10,552 bases of DNA from NCBI GenBank assembly GCA_017540385.1, contig JAFYBD010000198.1, forward strand, positions 1 through 10,552, read 5' to 3'. A model generated the notes under the pieces. That model ran no database searches. It was given only the letters and a program-made list of their open reading frames with translations, and was not told the DNA's origin. This document shows, piece after piece, positions 6,102 to 10,552 of this stretch (position 1 is its first letter; every line of letters begins with the position of its first letter). The translations under genes and the position numbers were made by a program. Source of the stretch: Lentisphaeria bacterium. GTDB lineage: Bacteria; Verrucomicrobiota; Lentisphaeria; Victivallales; UBA1829.

Positions 6102-7391
6102 ATGAGCTTTGACGTGTTTGGCCGGCTGGATTTTGAGGATCCGGCCGCGATTCGGGAGGAACAGACCCGGCTGCTGAACGAACATGTCGCATACTGCCGC
6201 GCCCATTCGCCGTACTACCGGCGGATCCTGGCGGACGTACCCGACCGTCCCGTCACGCCCGAATCGCTCGCGGAGCTCCCCCTGACCGGGAAAAATGAGC
6301 TCACAGAGTTCAACGACGAATTCCTGGCGGTTCCGCCCGGCGAAGTCGCCGACATCAGTTTCACCAGCGGCACCACCGGCACGCCCTGCCGCATCTGCTG
6401 TTCCGGACACGACCTCAAACGCCTCGGATTCAACGACGCGAAAGGATTCCTCGCGGCCGGGATGAAGCCCGGCGACCGCGTGCTCCTGACCTGCACCATC
6501 GACCGGTGTTTCCTGGCCGGGCTGGCGTACTGCTCCGGCGTCGTCCAGATGGGCGGCGCGGCCATCCGCAACGGACTGAACACCATCGAGAGCCACGCCG
6601 AGATCATGCGGCAGTCTCGCCCGGACGCAATCGTGGGCGTGCCGTCGTTCCTCGCCAAGCTCGGCGAACACCTCGCGCAGGTCGGCTACGACGCCTCGTC
6701 GCTGCGGACTCTGGTGTGCATCGGCGAACCGCTCCGCAACCGCGATCTCGCGCTCACGCCGCTGGGGCGGAAACTCGAACAGTTCTTCCCCGGCACAGCA
6801 CATTCCACCTACGCGTCCTCGGAGATCGTGACCAGCTTCACGGAGTGCTCCGCCCGCGCGGGCGGCCACGCCCCGGCCGAACTCGGCATCGTCGAGATCG
6901 TGGACGAGGACGGAAACGTGCTTCCGCCGGGCTCCGTGGGCGAAGTCGTCGTGACCCCGCTCCAGGTGACCGCCATGCCGCTGCTGCGGTTCCGCACCGG
7001 CGACGTGTCGTTCCTGATCCCGGAGACCGGGTGTTCCTGCGGACGCAACACGCCGCGCCTGGGCCCGATCCTGGGGCGCAAGGCGCAGATGCTGAAAATA
7101 CGCGGGACGACGCTCTTCCCGAACTCGTTCTTCACGGTGCTGGACGCGCTGGAGGACGTGTCGGAGTCCTACCTCGAGGTATCGGGTTGCGCGCTCAGCG
7201 ACGAAATCCGCGTGGTCGCGTCCGTCCGAAATCCCGACTGCACGGCGCAGTTCATCGCGGAACAGCTCTACAACCGCATCCGCATCCACGTGCCAGTGGC
7301 ACTCGTCCCGCAGGACGAGGCGCGGAAGAAGATCTTCGGGACCTCGCGGAAACCGGTCCGGTTCTTCGACCTCAGGGCTTCCGCGAGCTGA
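6102..7391 (+). CDS. PaaK-like adenylate-forming ligase (phenylacetate-CoA ligase family)
   Basis: This 429-residue cytoplasmic enzyme belongs to the AMP-forming acyl/aryl-CoA ligase superfamily, at the compact PaaK/F390-synthetase size. Motifs in order: an N-terminal helix leading to HSPYYRRIL (about 35-43); the phosphate loop TSGTTGTP (88-95); IGEPL (207-211); the adenine-side motif YASSE (237-241), usually YG-[ML]-[ST]-E in PaaK; RFRTGD (296-301); CSCGR (311-315); and GRKAQMLKIRG followed by TTLFP (325-340). Where many PaaK proteins have GRSDDM, the two Asp are Ala328 and Gln329. From memory, the YAS-S/T-E ... FTEC ... GRKxQM-KG-TT-[LY]-P pattern marks a PaaK-like subfamily that in Bacteroidetes can sit near aryl-polyene-type clusters, but no such genes are here. 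The start is the first ATG after an in-frame stop at 6030; the Shine-Dalgarno is weak. The acyl substrate, and whether CoA or a carrier protein is the acceptor, are unknown. Confidence 0.88.
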   Translation: MSFDVFGRLDFEDPAAIREEQTRLLNEHVAYCRAHSPYYRRILADVPDRPVTPESLAELPLTGKNELTEFNDEFLAVPPGEVADISFTSGTTGTPCRICCSGHDLKRLGFNDAKGFLAAGMKPGDRVLLTCTIDRCFLAGLAYCSGVVQMGGAAIRNGLNTIESHAEIMRQSRPDAIVGVPSFLAKLGEHLAQVGYDASSLRTLVCIGEPLRNRDLALTPLGRKLEQFFPGTAHSTYASSEIVTSFTECSARAGGHAPAELGIVEIVDEDGNVLPPGSVGEVVVTPLQVTAMPLLRFRTGDVSFLIPETGCSCGRNTPRLGPILGRKAQMLKIRGTTLFPNSFFTVLDALEDVSESYLEVSGCALSDEIRVVASVRNPDCTAQFIAEQLYNRIRIHVPVALVPQDEARKKIFGTSRKPVRFFDLRASAS

Positions 7392-7408
7392 CCCGATCCA
7401 TTTGATCC

Positions 7409-7427
7409 GGGCAGACCTCCCCTGCCC
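7409..7427. terminator. Hairpin in the convergent gap
   Basis: GGGCAG (7409-7414) and CTGCCC (7422-7427) form a perfect 6-bp stem with a 7-nt loop, inside the 54-nt gap where the PaaK-like and beta-galactosidase genes meet tail to tail. TGTTCCCCTGTTATTT follows on the plus strand, which is only moderately T-rich. A shared terminator is expected in this position, but the signal is weak in both directions. Confidence 0.35.
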
Positions 7428-7445
7428 TGTTCCCCTGTTATTTCC

Positions 7446-10400
7446 TCACTTCAGGACGCGCTTGGCGCGGTACGGCGCGATCACGTACTGAAGCGTGAAG
7501 TGCGGATTGTGGACTTTGTATTCCGGCAGGGGTTCCGGGCCGCAGCTGGCCCCGCCGAGCCCGGACACGACCGAATCCAGATGCAGCACGGTCTTCTCGC
7601 CGGGTTCCGGCAGACGGTCGCGCGTGACGGACGCGGCGATCTCGCCCTCGGTCCAGGGGGAAACGGAGAATTCCATGCCGGGCAGTTCATCGCCATCGAA
7701 TTTCTCATTTTTGAGCAGTGTGAACGACACGGCGGGGAGCTTCTTGTCGTCGCCGTACAGGATCACGTTCTTCGTGCCGATGCGGTTGCCGTAGCTCTGC
7801 GACTTCACGTAAGGCTCGATCATGCCCTGCACGGTGGTGTCGAAACGGTCGAACCATGCGGCGTGGCGGCGGTCGCGGTAGTTCTCGTACGGGCCGCAGC
7901 CAAGATAGGAGACGCGGTTGTAACCGCCGTCCAACACCCAGGAGAAGCCGTTACGGTAAAGATCGAAGAAAGCCTGATTCCCGCATCCGACGCCCGACTT
8001 GACCGTGATCGTGCCGTCGTTCGCGATGTCCCAGGTCGTGGAAACGAACTGCTGGACCATCCCGGCGGCCATGTATTCGGCGGACGTGGTGATCCTGACG
8101 CCGTCATCGGTCGATTCCCACGACATTTTGGCCTTTTCGGATTTGAGGACGACCTCGGCGTTCAGCTTCTTGCCGACCTTGTCGAAGATCCACTTGTCGT
8201 TGTCGACCGGGGCGCGGTAGATTTCGGGGCGGGGTCCGGCCTTCAGAATCTCGCGTCCGTCGTAGGCGAGCGAAACGAGGTTGCCGTCGCGGAATTCGGC
8301 CTGGAAATCGTCGCCCTTCACGGTGATGGTCTCGACGTCGTCCTCGGTCACGTCCAGGAGTTTGAGTTCGCCGGCGGATTTCTTCTTCACCGGGAGTACG
8401 GGCTCGTTGGCCGCGCCGTCCACGGAATACGTCGCGACGGCGAGGTCGAGAAAGTCGTCGAGGCGACCGGAGTCGAGCACGTCGATCGGGTCGGGTTCGG
8501 CGAGGAAATTGAACTGCGTAAGCATGCGGATCGTGCCGATTCTGATCGGCTCGTCGAAGACCAGCAGGAGCATCGCCGGAGCCTCTTCCATCGCCGCGGC
8601 CTGAGGCGGATACGCGCACGGGATCGTGACGGATTCGCCCGGGGCGAGACGCGGGATCGGGTGGGCGCTCCAGATGCGTTTGCCGGCCTGGTCGGCGCGC
8701 AGTCCGCCGCCGTAGAGCACCACGAGCGTGTGGCGGTCGAGATCCTTGTGGAAATAGCCGTTCGTGAGCTTCACGCTGAACGTGGCGGAATCCTTCGGGG
8801 CCGGGGTCTCGGGGGCGAACTTCACGTACTGGTAGACGCGTTTCACCTCGCGGAGCTTCGCGCTCTTCGTGCGGTCGGCGAAGATCACGCCGTTGTCGCA
8901 GAAATTGCCGTCGCCGGGATTGTCGCCGAACATGCCGCCGAACGCGAGGGAGTCTCCGGTGAACGGCGCGGCCTTGTACTTGCCGTCCTCCTGACGATCC
9001 GCGCGGACGTCCTGGTCGACCCAGTCCCAGATGCAGCCGCCGATGAGGTGCGGGTACTGCTCGAAGAGGTCGACGTATTCCTTGAAGTTTCCGAGGGCGT
9101 TCCCCATGCTGTGGGCGAATTCGCAGACGAAGAACGGACCGGTCTTTGACCTGGTCTTCTCGGGAGCCTGCCAGTTCCAGTTCGCGTTTTTCTGGTCGCT
9201 TCCGATCTTCGCGACGGTATCGACCGTGGGATACATGGTGCTGCCCATGTCGGTGAGGCCGGGGCGGTAGCCGAGCTCGCAGGCGTGGATGAGACGCGTG
9301 GAGTCGATCTCCTGAACGGCCTTCGACGCGGCGACGAGGTTGGCGCACTCGCCCCAGCCGTTCTCGTTGCCGAGGCTCCAGATGATGATCGCGGGGTTGT
9401 TCTTCAGGCGGAGCACGTTGTTGCGGTTGCGCTCGATGTACGCCTGCGTCCATTTCGGGTCCTCGGTGAGGGTCTGGAGGGCGTGGCACTCGATGTTCGC
9501 CTCGGCCACGACGTACAGCCCGTACTTCGCGCAGAGCTCGTACCAGTAGGGATCGTTCGGGTAGTGCGACGTGCGGACGGTGTTGATGTTGTTCGCCTTC
9601 ATGAGCTTCACGTCCTGCTCCATAACCTCGTGCGTGAGGGCGCGGCCGAGGTCGGGATGGGTCTCGTGACGGTTCACGCCCTTCAGGACGACTTCCCTGC
9701 CGTTGACGAGCAGCTGGTTCTCCGGTCCGATCTCGACCGTGCGGAATCCGAGGTCCGCGGTGAGGACCTGTTCGGGCTCCTTCATGTCGATTCGCAGTCC
9801 GAGCTCGAGTTCATACAGATTCGGGGTCTCGGCCGTCCACGGCTTCACGTCCGGGAAACGGATGTCGTGCAGGGAGATGGTCTTCTCTTCGCCTGCTTCG
9901 AGACGGAGCGGGAGCGAGAAGCGGTAGACGTCCTTTCCGTCGGCGTCGCGGAGCACGGCGTAGAACCGGCGGTCGGAATCATGGCTGCAGTAGTTCTTCA
10001 CGACGATCTCGCCCTCGAGCAGGCCGGTCTTGTAATCGTCGTCCTCGTCGAGCGACGGCCGCATGAAGAAATCGCGGATGGCCGTGTCGGGCGTGCGGAA
10101 GAGCACGACGTCGCGGAAGATGCCGGAGAACCGGAAATAGTCCTGGTCCTCGAGGTAGGAGCCGTCGCAGAAATGATACACCTCGACCGCGATGGTGTTC
10201 CGCCCCTCGCGCAGGTACTTCGTGATGTTGAACTCGTCCGGGCTGAACGAATCCTCCCCGTAGCCGACCTTCTCGCCGTTGATCCACAGGTAGAACGCCG
10301 ACGCCACGCCGTTCAGGCGCACGAAGACCTGGCTTTCGTGGAGCCAGTTTTCCGGCAGGTCGAACTCGCGCACGTACGAGCCGACCGGATTGCGTTCGAT

Positions 10401-10552
10401 GTACGACGTCTTTTCGCGCGCGGGCTCCTTCGTCACGAACGGCGGATCGACCTTGAACGGGTATTCCCAGCCGGAATAGAGCGGGGTTCCGTAGCCCTGG
10501 AGCTCCCAGGTCGACGGGACCTTGATCGTGTCCCATTCGGAAACATCGTAGC
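7446..10552 (-). CDS. Beta-galactosidase, GH2 LacZ-type (5' partial)
   Basis: This is a large retaining glycosidase that hydrolyses terminal beta-galactosides. The frame runs off the right edge. The GTG at 10434-10436 is internal, because a typical LacZ N-terminus (DVSEWDTIKVPSTWELQGYG, then YPFKVDPPFV) continues upstream. 1,034 residues are visible; perhaps 50-70 are missing. By visible numbering: jelly-roll sugar-binding domain to about 165 with DQDYFRFSGIFRD (Asp137 matching LacZ Asp201); an Ig-like domain; a TIM barrel with LKGVNRHETHPD, RTSHYP (His329) and ANIECH (metal ligands Glu354, His356); acid/base Glu396 in SLGNENGWG (codon 9363-9365); nucleophile Glu477 in CEFAHSMGN (codon 9120-9122); then WDWVDQ. 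The C-terminal small-chain domain (about 735 on) has RAPVDND and LGCGPYENYRDR. Where LacZ has Trp999 this protein reads GASCGP (Cys, codon 7542-7544). Whether it is secreted cannot be told. Other beta-hexosides are possible substrates. Confidence 0.95.
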   Translation of the reverse strand, partial: YDVSEWDTIKVPSTWELQGYGTPLYSGWEYPFKVDPPFVTKEPAREKTSYIERNPVGSYVREFDLPENWLHESQVFVRLNGVASAFYLWINGEKVGYGEDSFSPDEFNITKYLREGRNTIAVEVYHFCDGSYLEDQDYFRFSGIFRDVVLFRTPDTAIRDFFMRPSLDEDDDYKTGLLEGEIVVKNYCSHDSDRRFYAVLRDADGKDVYRFSLPLRLEAGEEKTISLHDIRFPDVKPWTAETPNLYELELGLRIDMKEPEQVLTADLGFRTVEIGPENQLLVNGREVVLKGVNRHETHPDLGRALTHEVMEQDVKLMKANNINTVRTSHYPNDPYWYELCAKYGLYVVAEANIECHALQTLTEDPKWTQAYIERNRNNVLRLKNNPAIIIWSLGNENGWGECANLVAASKAVQEIDSTRLIHACELGYRPGLTDMGSTMYPTVDTVAKIGSDQKNANWNWQAPEKTRSKTGPFFVCEFAHSMGNALGNFKEYVDLFEQYPHLIGGCIWDWVDQDVRADRQEDGKYKAAPFTGDSLAFGGMFGDNPGDGNFCDNGVIFADRTKSAKLREVKRVYQYVKFAPETPAPKDSATFSVKLTNGYFHKDLDRHTLVVLYGGGLRADQAGKRIWSAHPIPRLAPGESVTIPCAYPPQAAAMEEAPAMLLLVFDEPIRIGTIRMLTQFNFLAEPDPIDVLDSGRLDDFLDLAVATYSVDGAANEPVLPVKKKSAGELKLLDVTEDDVETITVKGDDFQAEFRDGNLVSLAYDGREILKAGPRPEIYRAPVDNDKWIFDKVGKKLNAEVVLKSEKAKMSWESTDDGVRITTSAEYMAAGMVQQFVSTTWDIANDGTITVKSGVGCGNQAFFDLYRNGFSWVLDGGYNRVSYLGCGPYENYRDRRHAAWFDRFDTTVQGMIEPYVKSQSYGNRIGTKNVILYGDDKKLPAVSFTLLKNEKFDGDELPGMEFSVSPWTEGEIAASVTRDRLPEPGEKTVLHLDSVVSGLGGASCGPEPLPEYKVHNPHFTLQYVIAPYRAKRVLK

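Noticed and set aside
3927..7289. A 1,120-codon open frame on the minus strand across the GH120 and PaaK-like genes
   Set aside because: Its translation is a monotonous R/V/A/D/E/H-rich string with no family motifs, and it lies antisense to two clear genes and their promoter. Long antisense frames are expected where G+C at third codon positions is high.
7500..9149. A 549-codon plus-strand frame antisense to the beta-galactosidase
   Set aside because: It is antisense to conserved GH2 sequence, with biased composition and no recognisable motif or start signal.
1..10552. Mobile element, phage, defence system or CRISPR content
   Set aside because: No transposase, integrase, repeat-spacer array, terminal inverted repeats, toxin-antitoxin pair or defence-type domain was seen on either strand.

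Overview
This is a GC-rich window (roughly 60% or more by eye) holding seven protein-coding genes. Two of them run off the ends. There are no rRNA, tRNA, CRISPR or insertion-sequence signals that I can see. Gene density is high and gaps are short. Three gaps carry very clear sigma70-type promoters (TTGNNN, a 16-17 nt spacer, TATANT). The gene content is an AGCS amino-acid carrier, a LemA/DUF3137 pair, a GH120 beta-xylosidase, a PaaK-like ligase and a LacZ-type GH2 enzyme. This would suit an anaerobic, glycan-degrading gut bacterium. A Lentisphaerota/Verrucomicrobiota (PVC) lineage is my best guess, but it rests on general impression, not on a marker gene.

Layout, left to right. (1) 2-1366 (+): 5'-truncated sodium:alanine/glycine symporter (AGCS). 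A small alpha/beta hydrolase follows 39 nt later (1406-2023), probably in the same transcript. (2) A promoter at 2059-2086 drives a LemA-family membrane protein (2140-2697) and, 26 nt on, a DUF3137 membrane protein (2724-3731). This is a widespread pair of unknown function. (3) A near-ideal promoter at 3804-3832, overlapped by a perfect inverted repeat that looks like an operator, drives a single cytoplasmic GH120 beta-xylosidase (3888-5918) with both catalytic acids present. (4) A T-run/A-run hairpin and another promoter (5957-5985) lead, after a leader of about 110 nt with mutually exclusive hairpins, to a PaaK-like adenylate-forming ligase (6102-7391). (5) Convergent to it on the minus strand is a LacZ-type GH2 beta-galactosidase (7446 to beyond 10552), cut off at its N-terminus by the window edge.

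How the genes fit together: the two glycosidases suggest intracellular hydrolysis of imported xylo- or galacto-oligosaccharides, but no sugar transporter or pentose/galactose catabolic gene lies in the window. LemA and DUF3137 almost certainly act together. The carrier and hydrolase may share a transcript, but no biochemical link is evident. The PaaK-like enzyme stands alone. I found no obviously new multi-gene system. The best leads are the GH120 operator, the architecture shared by the three promoters, the structured leader of the ligase gene, and non-canonical residues in the ligase and the beta-galactosidase.
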